Source of the DNA: DATIBQ01 sp964573395 | Lineage (GTDB): Bacteria > Patescibacteriota > Minisyncoccia > Phycocordibacterales > UBA9973 | NCBI GenBank assembly: GCA_964573395.1 | Contig: CAZNJI010000003.1 | Span: 30,099-94,098, forward strand | Direction of reading: 5' to 3' | Length of the DNA stretch: 64,000 nt | Shown: positions 50,135 through 57,760 of the stretch, piece by piece | Layout: every line of letters starts with the position of its first letter | Position numbering within the stretch: the first letter of the stretch is position 1 | The notes under the pieces: generated by a model | Told to the model about the DNA's origin: nothing | Database searches by the model: none | The model's input: only the letters and a program-made list of their open reading frames with translations | Made by a program: the position numbers and the translations under genes

Positions 50135-51139
50135 TTATCGAACCGGTTTTGGATATGGCGGATAGAGTTCCGGATCTATCTCGCGCTGGTAACAGGTGCG
50201 CCCTTCCTGGTGATCCCAATTTTCACTCATTCCGCCGCCGCGATAGACTGCCGGCTCTGATGAAATGGCAATGTCGCGCATCGGATAAATGCCGCTTCCG
50301 CCAAATTCCTGCCAGCCTGCCGGCATCGGCAACGTAAAGGTTGCACAGAGTTCGAATGCTCTGTCACCGAGCTTTTGATACTCATATACTCTTCCCTTCT
50401 CGAATTCCGGATCACGCGGCACCATGAAGCTAGAGATCGGATTATTGAACGCTTCAAGGGTTTCGGGAAGCATTTCTTTCTGCTGCCAATAGCTGATGAC
50501 CTGCCACTGGATCGATTGCAGATCTTCCACGCGGCGCTGATCAAGCCGTAAATTGCGCTGAGACGTTGGGCTGCCGATGACTGAAAAACTATAGATAATG
50601 GCGCCGAGCACCAGCACGGCCGCAATGACGGAAAAGAACGTATTTTTCGGATCGCCTTTTCCAAGTGAACGCTTCAGTTGTCGAACGTAGTGCCATCCAA
50701 CCAATGCGGAAACGACAAGGGTAATTGCCACTTTTAGCAAGAAGCGGGTCGTAATTTCTCCGGATACGAAATAACGAACAAGTGTTACCAAATCAACCAC
50801 GATCGTAACGCTTGAAAGGAAAATGATTAAGTACAGCGCCCAGCGGCGAAGCACCTCATCCCAGTGCGAAAGCGCGTGCCGTGAAGCTTTGAGCCAAAAT
50901 TTCGTCACCACGAGAAAAACCGGAAAGACGATAATAAGGAGCGCGAGTGCGCTGCGGATCCCTTCGAAGTTGTAGGTATTGTACCCGTACTGGTACGTAC
51001 TCGTCAGCACGTCAGGAAACGCATGGTTGAGCGTTTCGAATACCAAGCTCAAGAATGCCGAAACGCTGGCGATCAGGCTTACCAGGACGCCGATTGAAAG
51101 AAAGAAGAACTGCGGGCTTAACTTTTTGTGTTGTTCCAT
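50135..51139 (-). CDS. DUF5671-type membrane protein
   Basis: 334 residues from ATG 51139. About five transmembrane helices cover the first 210 residues, with the pattern FFFLSIGVLVSLIASVSAFLSLVFETLNHAFPD and SALVGWHYVRQL that I associate with DUF5671. A soluble C-terminal part (about 230-334) contains DLQSIQWQVISYWQQKEMLP and GSGIYPMRDIAIS. TACACT ends 7 nt before the ATG, which excludes the frame from 51250. The function is unknown; the family is frequent in Patescibacteria. Confidence 0.65.
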   Translation of the reverse strand: MEQHKKLSPQFFFLSIGVLVSLIASVSAFLSLVFETLNHAFPDVLTSTYQYGYNTYNFEGIRSALALLIIVFPVFLVVTKFWLKASRHALSHWDEVLRRWALYLIIFLSSVTIVVDLVTLVRYFVSGEITTRFLLKVAITLVVSALVGWHYVRQLKRSLGKGDPKNTFFSVIAAVLVLGAIIYSFSVIGSPTSQRNLRLDQRRVEDLQSIQWQVISYWQQKEMLPETLEAFNNPISSFMVPRDPEFEKGRVYEYQKLGDRAFELCATFTLPMPAGWQEFGGSGIYPMRDIAISSEPAVYRGGGMSENWDHQEGRTCYQREIDPELYPPYPKPVR

Positions 51140-51211
51140 GTAAACAAGTGTAGCGCGTTTTTTCTCATTTTTCATTTTGGGAAAATCTTTAAATGTGATA
51201 CACCCTAAAGA

Positions 51212-51631
51212 ATGAAAAAAACCTCCAAGATAAGAAAAGAAATTGAACATCAGGCAGAGAATGCAACCCGATGGATCGGATCGACGAAATCAATTATCTT
51301 TCACAGCATTCTTTTTTTGGTTGCATTCATTCTTCCGATTTTCGGCGCAGACTTTGATCGCATGCTCTTAGTGCTTACCACCGCCGTTTCGCTTGAAGCG
51401 ATTTACTTGGCAATTTTCATCCAGATGACGGTCAATAAAAATACGCAGGACATTGAAGAGATTCAGGAAGATGTCGAAGAGATTCAGGAAGATGTCGAAG
51501 AGATTCAGGAAGAACAGGAAAAAGATTCGAAGGAAGATAAAAAAATCCAAAAGAAACTGGACCTGCTGAATAACATCCAGCAAACCCTACATGAACTCTC
51601 TGACGAGATCGAGCAGATGAAGAAAAAATAA
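51212..51631 (+). CDS. DUF1003-like membrane protein with coiled-coil repeat tail
   Basis: 139 residues with two transmembrane helices (about 28-48 and 52-75). The second carries LTTAVSLEAIYLAIFIQMTVNKNTQ, close to the DUF1003 motif L-x2-vlSlEAi-x-l-x-I-l-x-sQN. The cytoplasmic tail is a coiled coil built from tandem 7-residue units (EEIQEDV repeated, 51455-51510, encoded by near-identical 21-bp repeats). It is divergent from the DUF5671 gene and ends at a hairpin terminator. The role is unknown. Confidence 0.65.
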   Translation: MKKTSKIRKEIEHQAENATRWIGSTKSIIFHSILFLVAFILPIFGADFDRMLLVLTTAVSLEAIYLAIFIQMTVNKNTQDIEEIQEDVEEIQEDVEEIQEEQEKDSKEDKKIQKKLDLLNNIQQTLHELSDEIEQMKKK

Positions 51632-51632
51632 A

Positions 51633-51660
51633 AAAACTGGCCCAGCATTAAGCTAACCAG
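51633..51660. terminator. Hairpin between convergent genes
   Basis: AAAACTGG...CCAGTTTT, an 8-bp stem with an inner AGC/GCT pair, between the 51631 and 51670 stops. Confidence 0.6.
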
Positions 51661-51669
51661 TTTTATTTC

Positions 51670-51951
51670 TTATATCGATACTTTAATCACCGCACTTAAA
51701 AAAAGGGTGAAGGAAAGTATCATCTCCTTCCAGGACATTTTATATTTGCCGTCTCCAAAAATTAAAATGCAGACAGTATAAAATACTGTAAACACCGCAA
51801 ACGCTATCCTGAAAATAATTTCCCAAGTAATTTTTTCCACCGGCCACTCAAAGCGCATTGGAAGAAACAAGGAAAGAGACATCACAACATGTACCCAGAT
51901 AGGAATTACCGTTTTCGAATTAGCTTCTTTTAAAGAACGAATTATATTCAT
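51670..51951 (-). CDS. Small membrane protein (93 aa), unknown
   Basis: Three hydrophobic segments (about 18-33, 43-65 and 75-92) with short polar links. No motif is recognised. It is expressed from a consensus promoter (TTGACA-17-TGC-TATAAT), one of the strongest in the window, with a 16-nt leader. The promoter is divergent from the sigma-factor gene and shares its -35 bases. Confidence 0.55.
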   Translation of the reverse strand: MNIIRSLKEANSKTVIPIWVHVVMSLSLFLPMRFEWPVEKITWEIIFRIAFAVFTVFYTVCILIFGDGKYKMSWKEMILSFTLFLSAVIKVSI

Positions 51952-51974
51952 AACTAATTTATTTTGTTAGTACC

Positions 51975-52025
51975 ATTATAGCATCTTATTAAGTACTTGT
52001 CAATTACAACAAAACACGCTACAGT
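51975..52025. promoter_or_regulatory. Divergent promoters with overlapping -35 (93-aa ORF / sigma gene)
   Basis: Minus strand: TTGACA (52003-51998), 17 nt, TATAAT (51980-51975). Plus strand: TTGTCA (51997-52002), 17 nt, TACAGT (52020-52025). The -35 boxes overlap by five bases on opposite strands. Confidence 0.65.
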
Positions 52026-52044
52026 AAAGAAAAAATTCTTTACT
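52023..52044 (+). promoter_or_regulatory. Perfect inverted repeat abutting the sigma-factor start codon
   Basis: AGTAAAGAA-AAAA-TTCTTTACT (9-bp arms) occupies the leader between the -10 and the ATG at 52045. As DNA it could be an operator. As RNA it is a weak hairpin that ends exactly at the start codon. Confidence 0.45.
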
Positions 52045-52914
52045 ATGAGACAGATTAAAATTGAACGCTCCATTACGAACCGCGAATCCTACGTTATTGA
52101 AAAGTATCTCCAAGAAATTCAACGAACAAAACTATTATCTCCGAAAGAAGAGGTGCGCCTTGCTATCCGCATCAAAAAGGGATGCCAACAATCTCTTCAT
52201 GTCCTCGTAGAAGCAAACCTTCGCTTCGTAGTATCGGTTGCCAAGCAGTACCAATACCAAGGTCTCTCGCTCCCCGATCTCGTCAACGAAGGAAACCTTG
52301 GGTTGATTAAAGCTGCCCAACATTTCGACGAAACGCGCGGCTTTAAATTCATTTCGTATGCAGTGTGGTGGATTAGGCAAAGCATTCTGCAAGCACTCGG
52401 TGAGCATTCTCGGATTGTTCGCCTTCCCCAAAATAAGGTGGGACTCACGGCGCGCATCAAGAAAGAATCCCTGCGCCTTTTACATGAACACGAACGAGAA
52501 CCTTCCGTAGAAGAGCTGGCCGAAGCGCTGGGAATTTCCGAGAAGGAAGTAGAGAAAGGGTTGCGTCATTATGAATCCCATCGGCACACCAGCATTGATA
52601 ACACGATTCAGGAAGACAGCGAAAGCACGTTTCTTGATATCATTGAAAATGAGAATGCCGAACAAGCCGATAGAGAGCTGGTTCATCATGAATCACTCCG
52701 CGTAGAACTTGCACGCTACATCCGGAAATTATCCCAAAAAGAACAGGAAGTGTTGTATTGTTTTTTCGGCATTGGCATAGAACATCCGATGAGCCTCGGA
52801 GATATTGGAGCTCGTATGGGTTATTGTCCTGAAAGGGTTCGACAGATCAAAGACAGGGCAATCAAAAGACTCAGGGAGTACAAAATACTCAGTTTAAAAA
52901 AATATCTGGGTTAA
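52045..52914 (+). CDS. RpoD-type primary sigma factor, Bacteroidota-like
   Basis: 289 residues with regions 1.2-4. The N-terminus MRQIKIERSITNRESYVIEKYLQEI and region 2 (NLRFVVSVAKQYQYQGLSLPDLVNEGNLGLIKAAQHFDETRGFKFISYAVWWIRQSILQAL) match the short RpoD of Bacteroidota much better than E. coli-type sigma ([35 protein letters not shown]). Region 4 reads SLGDIGARMGYCPERVRQIKDRAIKRLR. ATG at 52045 is set by the promoter and by the family start; 51997 is not used. The gene is monocistronic with a strong terminator. A horizontal origin is inferred. Confidence 0.85.
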   Translation: MRQIKIERSITNRESYVIEKYLQEIQRTKLLSPKEEVRLAIRIKKGCQQSLHVLVEANLRFVVSVAKQYQYQGLSLPDLVNEGNLGLIKAAQHFDETRGFKFISYAVWWIRQSILQALGEHSRIVRLPQNKVGLTARIKKESLRLLHEHEREPSVEELAEALGISEKEVEKGLRHYESHRHTSIDNTIQEDSESTFLDIIENENAEQADRELVHHESLRVELARYIRKLSQKEQEVLYCFFGIGIEHPMSLGDIGARMGYCPERVRQIKDRAIKRLREYKILSLKKYLG

Positions 52915-52917
52915 ACA

Positions 52918-52950
52918 AAACACGAGAATGAAATTCATTCTCGTGTTTTT
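52918..52950. terminator. Bidirectional terminator, sigma gene / ychF
   Basis: ACACGAGAATGA-AAT-TCATTCTCGTGT, a stem of at least 12 bp with A/T runs on both sides, between convergent stops. Confidence 0.9.
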
Positions 52951-53938
52951 ATATTTTAAACTCAATTACGTCGCCATCTTTGACGATGTATTCTTTTCCT
53001 TCCGTCCGCACTTTCCCTTTTGCACGGGCTTCTGCATACGAGCCCGCATCAAGTAGATCTTTCCAGAACACCACTTCAGCGCGGATGAACTTTTCTTTGA
53101 AATCGGTATGAATTGCCATGCCGGCAACCGGCGCGGTGCTTCCCTTTTTTATTGTCCACGCGCGCGTTTCATCAATGCCGGTCGTGAAGTACGTTTCAAG
53201 ATCCAGCAGTTCATAGCTTTTTTGAATCATCTCGTCAAATCCCTTTTCAAATACTGGGTCGATTTTCACGGACAATCCAGGTAGCTGTATATCTACGTTA
53301 CTTGTTGCCTCTGAAACATTGAGCGCATAGAGCATTGGCTTCAAGGTGAGCAGATTCAAAGATTTGATAACAAGTTTTTCTTCTTCAGAGAGCGCAGCGT
53401 CAGTTGCCATTTTTCCCGCTTCAAGTACTGCTTCCACTTTCTTTAAAATTACCTCTTCCGCAACTGCTTCTTTTTCGCCGCGCTTTACTTCCCGCTCTAT
53501 ATTTCCGATTCTTTTCGAGACCGTTTCAAAATCGGCGAGTATGAGCTCAAGATTAATGACGCCGATGTCTTTTTCTGGATCAACCTTATTTGCAACGTGA
53601 ATCACCGAGTTGTCTTCAAAAGTGCGAACCATGTGCAGAATCGCGTCTACCTCGCGAATGTTCGTGAGGAACTTATTTCCAAGCCCTTCCCCTTTCGACG
53701 CCCCTTCCACCAAGCCGGCGATATCAACGAATTCGATTGCTGCCGGAATGGTATTGTTTGATTTTGAAAATTCGGAGAGCTTTTGCAAGCGCTCGTCGGG
53801 CACCGGAACGATGCCGACCGACGGGTCGATCGTGCAGAACGGGTAATTTTCTGCCGGCACGCCCTTTTTGGTAAGCGCATTAAAAAGCGTCGACTTTCCG
53901 ACGTTCGGCAATCCTACAATTCCAATCTTTAAGCTCAT
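52949..53938 (-). CDS. ychF: Redox-regulated ATPase YchF/OLA1
   Basis: Translation-associated P-loop ATPase of the Obg group. The 329 residues are shorter than the usual 363. G1 is GIVGLPNVGKSTLFNALTK, with NYPFCTIDPSVGIVPVPDERL, G3 FVDIAGLVEGASKGEGLGNKFL and YALNVSE in the NKxD-equivalent region. A C-terminal TGS domain (TTGIDETRAWTIKKGSTAPVAGMAIHTDFKEKFIRAEVV) follows. A helical part of the middle domain is shortened. Confidence 0.96.
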   Translation of the reverse strand: MSLKIGIVGLPNVGKSTLFNALTKKGVPAENYPFCTIDPSVGIVPVPDERLQKLSEFSKSNNTIPAAIEFVDIAGLVEGASKGEGLGNKFLTNIREVDAILHMVRTFEDNSVIHVANKVDPEKDIGVINLELILADFETVSKRIGNIEREVKRGEKEAVAEEVILKKVEAVLEAGKMATDAALSEEEKLVIKSLNLLTLKPMLYALNVSEATSNVDIQLPGLSVKIDPVFEKGFDEMIQKSYELLDLETYFTTGIDETRAWTIKKGSTAPVAGMAIHTDFKEKFIRAEVVFWKDLLDAGSYAEARAKGKVRTEGKEYIVKDGDVIEFKI

Positions 53939-53966
53939 AATTTGATTTGCTTATTTGTTTTTGTTG

Positions 53967-54042
53967 TTTTTTGGAGCCTCGCGCAGGCGGGTGAGCCGAG
54001 CGGATAAAATTTTCACGAGAAAATTATTGGTGCTCCGAAAAA
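53967..54042 (-). repeat. ACGA-hairpin repeat, copy B
   Basis: Outer arms TTTTTTGGAGC (53967-53977) and GCTCCGAAAAA (54032-54042). The inner hairpin AATTTTC-ACGA-GAAAATT (54008-54025) and the GC block GCGCAGGCGGGTGAGCCGAG match copies C and A. The stems differ in sequence but still pair. Confidence 0.6.
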
Positions 54043-54055
54043 TAACAAAAACAAA

Positions 54056-54295
54056 TTACTTTTTATTCTGCATCAATTTCTGAAGCTCGGCTTGATGCTC
54101 GCGCATTACTTCCATGGTTGCCGCCATTTGGTTCTTCCCCTGCTTCATTCGCGCTTGTATCTCTTCGCCAATCTTTTTGAAGAATTCTGGGTGTTCAGTA
54201 ACAACCGCAATAATCTGCTCTTGCTCCTTTTCAGGCATGCCCTTCAGCTGATTCTTGAGCATCTTTTTCATCAATAAGTTCTTTAATCCAAACAT
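54056..54295 (-). CDS. Hypothetical helical protein (79 aa)
   Basis: Begins MFGLKNLLMKKMLKNQLKGM and continues as charged helices (EKEQEQIIAVVTEHPEFFKKIGEEIQARMKQGKNQMAATMEVMREHQAELQKLM). Not recognised. The first 12 residues form an amphipathic helix. It is divergent from udg, and the ACGA repeat lies between its stop and ychF. Confidence 0.5.
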   Translation of the reverse strand: MFGLKNLLMKKMLKNQLKGMPEKEQEQIIAVVTEHPEFFKKIGEEIQARMKQGKNQMAATMEVMREHQAELQKLMQNKK

Positions 54296-54320
54296 GGCCA
54301 CATGCTACCATAGTTTTAGC

Positions 54321-54375
54321 TATGGAGAAAACACTCTCGGAAATCCATTCCCGCTGGGCAGAACAGAATGCCTGC
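54321..54375. repeat. 55-bp sequence duplicated across the assembly gap (copy 1)
   Basis: Identical to 54476-54530 on the other side of the 100-N gap. It contains the first codons of udg. This is a contig-end overlap, not a biological repeat. Confidence 0.9.
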
Positions 54376-54475
54376 NNNNNNNNNNNNNNNNNNNNNNNNN
54401 NNNNNNNNNNNNNNNNNNNNNNNNNNNNNNNNNNNNNNNNNNNNNNNNNNNNNNNNNNNNNNNNNNNNNNNNNNN
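54376..54475. other. Assembly gap (100 N), probably zero-length in reality
   Basis: Exactly 100 N, flanked by identical 55-bp sequences. Merging the flanks gives a continuous udg gene preceded by the sequence at 54302-54320. Confidence 0.9.
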
Positions 54476-54476
54476 T

Positions 54477-55052
54477 ATGGAGAAAACACTCTCGGAAATC
54501 CATTCCCGCTGGGCAGAACAGAATGCCTGCGAGCTTAAAGCTACCGCGACCCAGCCGGTTTTTGGGAATGGCAATCCGCACGCAGAAGTTGTTTTTATCG
54601 GCGAGGCTCCCGGAAAAAATGAAGACCTTGAAGGAAAACCTTTTGTCGGCGCTGCCGGAAAATTCTTAAACGAAATGCTCGAGAGCATTTCAATGAAGCG
54701 AGAAGATGTCTACATTACCAACATCGTTAAGTACCGCCCGCCGAATAACCGCGACCCATTACCTGAAGAAAAAGATGCCTGCAAAGACTGGCTCCATGAA
54801 GAGCTCAATTTCATTAAACCAAAGTTGATTGTCTTTTTGGGAAGGCATTCAATGAACCACTTTTTCTCGACGGAGAAAATTTCACAGATTCATGGAAAAC
54901 TGCTCATTAAAAAAATTCCCGGAATCAACACAAATCATTTCCTTCCGCTCTATCACCCCGCCGCCGCTTTATACAACGGTGGCATGCGCGAAGAATTGAT
55001 GAGTGATTTCAAAAAAATACCGCTGGCATTGAAAAAGATCGACGAGTCTTAA
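54477..55052 (+). CDS. udg: Family 4-like uracil-DNA glycosylase missing two Fe-S cysteines
   Basis: Removes uracil from DNA. The 191 residues begin MEKTLSEIHSRWAEQNAC. The family 4 active-site block is VVFIGEAPGKNEDLEGKPFVGAAGKFLNEML, followed by ITNIVKYRPPNNRDPLPEEKDACKDWL and the C-terminal LPLYHPAAALYN. Typical family 4 enzymes hold a 4Fe-4S cluster with four cysteines (CxxC near the N-terminus, the C of VKCRPP, and the next). Here only two remain: Q-N-A-C replaces CxxC, and VKYRPP replaces VKCRPP. The start is also present before the gap at 54322, which is the same codon. Confidence 0.88.
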   Translation: MEKTLSEIHSRWAEQNACELKATATQPVFGNGNPHAEVVFIGEAPGKNEDLEGKPFVGAAGKFLNEMLESISMKREDVYITNIVKYRPPNNRDPLPEEKDACKDWLHEELNFIKPKLIVFLGRHSMNHFFSTEKISQIHGKLLIKKIPGINTNHFLPLYHPAAALYNGGMREELMSDFKKIPLALKKIDES

Positions 55053-55822
55053 ATCTTTTTTAGTTCCAAAGCCAAAAACATCGGAAATTCCTTTCGGGCC
55101 CTATCTTCGAGTTCTTTCTTAGAGCCTATTTGCGATTTTTTGTGCGAAATCCACTCTTCCATTCCGGTTATGGCGAAACCGTGCTTCTTGAAGATTTTCA
55201 TGTACCACTGGAGCGAACGATGGAACGTAACAGTTTTCTCTTCCCCTCCTCTAAACGGGTTCTGCATGATCTCGATTGCCACTTCAGAAAGATATTTCTC
55301 GACTTTTCGATACTGCACCTGCTTCTTCTGGTCGACTCCCCAATCAGAGTGCTGCGGAATGCGAAAGGTAGGATGCAAGAGCACAATGACGGCGCGGCCC
55401 TGTTTCTTCAGCACTCGCTTCATTTCGAAAACGGTTTCATCAATATTTTTTATGTTTTCAAATGCAAGTACGGTTACGATAGTTTCAAAAGATTCTTTCT
55501 TCAAGCCGGTATCGTGCGATGGCGCAATAGCATACCGTATACTTCCTCCTTTTTCCTTGGCGCGAACAATCAGCTCTTCAGAAATGTCTATTCCCGTTAC
55601 CGTTGCGCCGGCTTCAGCAAACAGGCGAGAAAAATACCCTTGCCCAGAGGCAAGATCAAGCACTGCTTCTCCTTTTTGGAGCGAAAGCATCCGAAGCAGG
55701 TTGGGAGCTATGACTTTTGCCTGATACGAATCAGGGTTTGTCTCAAGATACTCGTCGTACCACGGTGCAACGCTCTGCCATGAACCAGTTCGGCCTTTTG
55801 ATTGATGATGTTCTTTCTTCAT
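55049..55822 (-). CDS. Class I SAM-dependent methyltransferase
   Basis: 257 residues with the Rossmann methyltransferase motifs. Motif I is AVLDLASGQGYFSRLFAEAGATVTGIDISEELI (about 53-85), followed by the acidic FETIVTVLAFENIKNID and a post-III RVLKKQGRAVIVLLHPTF. The N-terminal WQSVAPWYDEYLETNPDSYQ fits UbiE/COQ5-like proteins. The substrate is unknown. It overlaps the Ndh-like gene by 4 nt (ATGA) and is cotranscribed with it. Confidence 0.85.
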   Translation of the reverse strand: MKKEHHQSKGRTGSWQSVAPWYDEYLETNPDSYQAKVIAPNLLRMLSLQKGEAVLDLASGQGYFSRLFAEAGATVTGIDISEELIVRAKEKGGSIRYAIAPSHDTGLKKESFETIVTVLAFENIKNIDETVFEMKRVLKKQGRAVIVLLHPTFRIPQHSDWGVDQKKQVQYRKVEKYLSEVAIEIMQNPFRGGEEKTVTFHRSLQWYMKIFKKHGFAITGMEEWISHKKSQIGSKKELEDRARKEFPMFLALELKKI

Positions 55823-57051
55823 AATCTTGTCGCTTCAGGCGGGCAGTAATCGGGGTCGTTGCGGTATTTTTTCCCCGATCGAAGCACGTACCAGAAGCGA
55901 TTCAGTGAAAGCAAAGAAAAATAGTAGCGCAGGTCAATCGCCTGCCGCAGAAGAGCCGGAATGATTCCGTAGAGACGAATGCCCTTCCATGCAAAAATTG
56001 CCCACCAATTGCCGATCGGTACCACGAACGCGGTTCGCTTCGGCTCATACGGTTTTATTTTTTTTCCTTCAATTTTTTTTGAAATAGTTTCGGCAACATA
56101 GCGAGCGTTATGGATTGCCGTCTGCGCCAGCCCTGCATGCGGCGTTCCCGCCCCGTCGCCGATGACGAAAATGTTCTGGTGGTTCGGAAGCGCCAGGGAA
56201 TCATCCACGACAATTCTCTTCTTTTCATTGAGCGCGGCGTTTGGAATGTTCTTGAACGCGTCGTTTATTTTCATTCCCGCAGTCCAAATCACCGTTTTCG
56301 TTTTCATCGCGCCGCTTTTCAGCGTAATCGATTCAAGATCTTCCTGCATCAGCGTTTGTCCTGCAAGCACGTTCACCCCAAGGCGTGCGAGCCGCTTGGC
56401 GGCCCTCTTCGACGCCGCTTCCGGCAAAGTGGGCAAAATTCTCGGCGCCGCTTCAATCAAATCAATAGTAATGAGTTTTGGATCAATATGCCGCGCTCTG
56501 GCAAGGCCCCGCAGATAGCTTCCGATATTTCCAGCAAGCTCGACCCCTGAGGGCCCGCCGCCGACGATTACCACCGTGAGCAATTTCGTCTGATCTGCGG
56601 GATGAGCCGCGCAGTCGGAAAAGAGCGTATATAAGTGGCGCTTCAAGCGGATTGCTTCATGCACCGATCTGAAATTGTACGAAAGCGCATCAAGCCCGGG
56701 GATGCCGAAATAGTTCGTCTGGCTTCCGAGCGCAACGACCAGGTAATCGTAACCGTATTCAGACCCGCTCGCCCCTCTTACCTGGTTTTCGGCAGGCAGA
56801 AAATCGATGATTCTGTCTTCGATGACGTTCACGGGCGTCGTATCGAACATCATCCACAGCGGTATGGAGACTTCGGTCGGCAGTGCACCGGTAACTACCT
56901 TATACAGCGCCGGATAGTATTCGAAGTAGGTCTTGTCTGAAACAAGGGTAATTTGAGCTTGGGGAACAAGTCTTGCAAGCTTTCGAGCTGCTTCAATTCC
57001 GGCAAATCCGCCTCCGACGACGACGATCCGTTTCCCTGCTTCAGTGTTCAT
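55819..57051 (-). CDS. Type II NADH dehydrogenase-like FAD oxidoreductase
   Basis: Would oxidise NAD(P)H without proton pumping. The 410 residues include the FAD-binding IVVVGGGFAGIEAARKLARL, a second dinucleotide-binding LTVVIVGGGPSGVELAGNIGSYL (about 157-180) and NIFVIGDGAGTPHAGLAQTAIHNARYVA (FAD motif). A C-terminal amphipathic membrane-binding helix is likely (FWYVLRSGKKYRND). TGC-TATACT ends 7 nt before the ATG. It is followed by the methyltransferase at a 4-nt overlap. Confidence 0.88.
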   Translation of the reverse strand: MNTEAGKRIVVVGGGFAGIEAARKLARLVPQAQITLVSDKTYFEYYPALYKVVTGALPTEVSIPLWMMFDTTPVNVIEDRIIDFLPAENQVRGASGSEYGYDYLVVALGSQTNYFGIPGLDALSYNFRSVHEAIRLKRHLYTLFSDCAAHPADQTKLLTVVIVGGGPSGVELAGNIGSYLRGLARARHIDPKLITIDLIEAAPRILPTLPEAASKRAAKRLARLGVNVLAGQTLMQEDLESITLKSGAMKTKTVIWTAGMKINDAFKNIPNAALNEKKRIVVDDSLALPNHQNIFVIGDGAGTPHAGLAQTAIHNARYVAETISKKIEGKKIKPYEPKRTAFVVPIGNWWAIFAWKGIRLYGIIPALLRQAIDLRYYFSLLSLNRFWYVLRSGKKYRNDPDYCPPEATRL

Positions 57052-57223
57052 AGAGCGGAGTATAGCAAAAAGAACGATACCTCGGGGCAGAGCCTGCCGT
57101 ATCCGCCTGCTTAATGAAAGCCATCAGTCGCCCAAATAGTACCACTACGGTATACTGTCAGGGCGCCGGGAAGCGCTTTGTAATAAAGGGGTTTCCCGCT
57201 CGTCTCAATAATAGATTCGTTCA

Positions 57224-57760
57224 ATGAACACCCATACTCCCGACCAGATTCCCAGCCCGGATTTAGAGAGACTTTTTTTTGAGCTTTTTGAAGCTTATCG
57301 TAGCCCTATTTTCCGGTTTGTGTACTTCCAGCTGCGAGAGCGCCAGCAGGCCCTCGACATTACCCAGGAAGTCTTCATGCATACCTGGCAGTATCTTGCC
57401 AGGGGCAGAGAGCTTGAAAATCCGGAAGCTTTTTTATATCGCAGCGCCCGAAACGCAGTTATCGATTTTTATAAAAAAAAGAAAGCACTCTCTCTCGACG
57501 GCCTGCTTGATGACGGCTTCGAACCGGGAAACGACGAGATGGAGCATCACCTCAAGGAAAACGACCTGTCAGTGCTTACCGGCCTCATCCGAGAACTCAA
57601 CCCCAAAGACAGCCAAATCATTCTGCTCCGGTACATGGAAGAACGCCCAATCGAGGAAATAGCTGAACAGTTCGGCAAAACGGCAAACGCGATGACGGTT
57701 CACATTCACCGAATCATCCAAAAATTGAAACGACTCTACGAAGAAAAACATGGAACATAA
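57224..57760 (+). CDS. ECF-type sigma-70 family factor
   Basis: 178 residues with region 2 (FRFVYFQLRERQQALDITQEVFMHTWQYLARGRELENPEAFLYRSARNAVIDFYKKKK, about 30-92) and region 4 (RELNPKDSQIILLRYMEERPIEEIAEQFGKTANAMTVHIHRIIQKLKRLYEEK, about 120-175). There is no region 3, so this is a group IV sigma. It overlaps the following DUF5667 gene by 11 nt, the usual layout of an ECF sigma with its membrane anti-sigma. The upstream 160 nt carry TATACT at 57152 but no clear -35. Confidence 0.9.
   Translation: MNTHTPDQIPSPDLERLFFELFEAYRSPIFRFVYFQLRERQQALDITQEVFMHTWQYLARGRELENPEAFLYRSARNAVIDFYKKKKALSLDGLLDDGFEPGNDEMEHHLKENDLSVLTGLIRELNPKDSQIILLRYMEERPIEEIAEQFGKTANAMTVHIHRIIQKLKRLYEEKHGT

Noticed and set aside
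51997..52044. Upstream ATG for the sigma factor
   Set aside because: It lies on the -35 box of the promoter, and Bacteroidota-type RpoD begins MRQ, which matches 52045.
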